From positions 1 through 5,726 of the forward strand of contig CASEPJ010000075.1 of NCBI GenBank assembly GCA_949289715.1: 5,726 nt of DNA, in the 5' to 3' direction. The notes under the pieces are model-generated. The model ran no database searches, was not told the DNA's origin, and saw only the letters and a list, made by a program, of their open reading frames with translations. The DNA comes from an uncultured Clostridia bacterium (GTDB taxonomy: Bacteria; Bacillota; Clostridia; Christensenellales; CASEPJ01). Position numbers and translations under genes: made by a program. Positions 5,670 through 5,726 of this stretch are shown one piece after another (position 1 is the stretch's first letter; each line of letters opens with the position of its first letter).

Positions 5670-5693
5670 ATATTATTGCAATTTTAACAAGAT

Positions 5694-5726
5694 GAATTGT
5701 CAAGTTAAGTGCAACAGTTAGAGAGA
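5694..5726. mobile_element. possible terminal repeat of an IS30-like insertion sequence (partial)
   Basis: The composition changes abruptly near 5691 from almost pure A/T to mixed sequence containing TCAAGTTAAGTGCAACA (5700-5716), then GTTAGAGAGA at the window's end. Its reverse complement, TGTTGCACTTAACTTGACA, resembles from memory the TGTTGCACTT-type terminal repeats of IS30-family elements. If that is right, the element would extend beyond the window. No transposase is visible, so this rests on motif memory and the composition shift only. Confidence 0.25.

Noticed and set aside
5665..5676. 12-bp palindrome ATAATATATTAT downstream of the DUF2284 gene
   Set aside because: Purely A/T alternating sequence makes such palindromes common; there is no associated gene start or T-run.
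1..5726. Search for CRISPR arrays, tRNA genes, toxin-antitoxin pairs, retrons or defence genes
   Set aside because: No regularly spaced repeats, cloverleaf-like segments or matching protein motifs were seen; all large reading frames are explained by the genes listed.

Overview
This window reads as an ordinary chromosomal stretch from a low-GC, Gram-positive-like bacterium, most plausibly a Clostridia-type Firmicute and perhaps gut-associated. The reasons are: strong AAAGGAG/GAGG-type ribosome binding sites; A/T-ending codons; very A/T-rich gaps between genes; a lipoprotein signal followed by bacterial Ig-like (BIG2) repeats; and an mtaB-like gene next to a HIT gene, an order I recall as common in Clostridia. 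The taxonomy is inference, as there is no rRNA or other marker in view. All genes lie on the + strand.

Layout: (1) 2-199, the C-terminal TRAM domain of an MtaB-type tRNA methylthiotransferase. (2) 200-507, an A/T-rich gap with a weak terminator-like hairpin, a conspicuous inverted repeat, TGCCGG direct repeats and a promoter. (3) 508-849, a HINT-branch HIT protein, followed after 15 nt by (4) 865-2022, phosphopentomutase (deoB). (5) 2236-3081, a trimeric-type purine nucleoside phosphorylase (punA) with its own convincing extended -10 promoter. (6) 3175-4998, a lipoprotein with three Ig-like repeats and a C-terminal CE2-like SGNH carbohydrate esterase. (7) 5087-5629, a cysteine-rich DUF2284-type predicted metal-binding protein, whose start I move from 5075 to 5087. 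(8) 5630-5726, an A/T-rich tail with a 19-bp-period direct repeat and, at the very end, a sequence resembling the terminal repeat of an IS30-like insertion sequence.

How the genes fit together: punA and deoB are consecutive steps of purine (deoxy)nucleoside salvage. The phosphorylase releases the base and (deoxy)ribose-1-phosphate, and the mutase turns the sugar phosphate into (deoxy)ribose-5-phosphate. The HIT gene is a purine-nucleotide-binding hydrolase and is tightly coupled to deoB. The esterase lipoprotein probably works at the cell surface on acetylated polysaccharides and has no obvious link to the nucleoside genes. The DUF2284 gene has no assigned role.

I found no convincing undescribed system. 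The points most worth a second look are the repeat-rich regulatory region before the HIT gene, the missing acidic residue in the esterase active site, and the possible insertion-sequence edge at the window's end.
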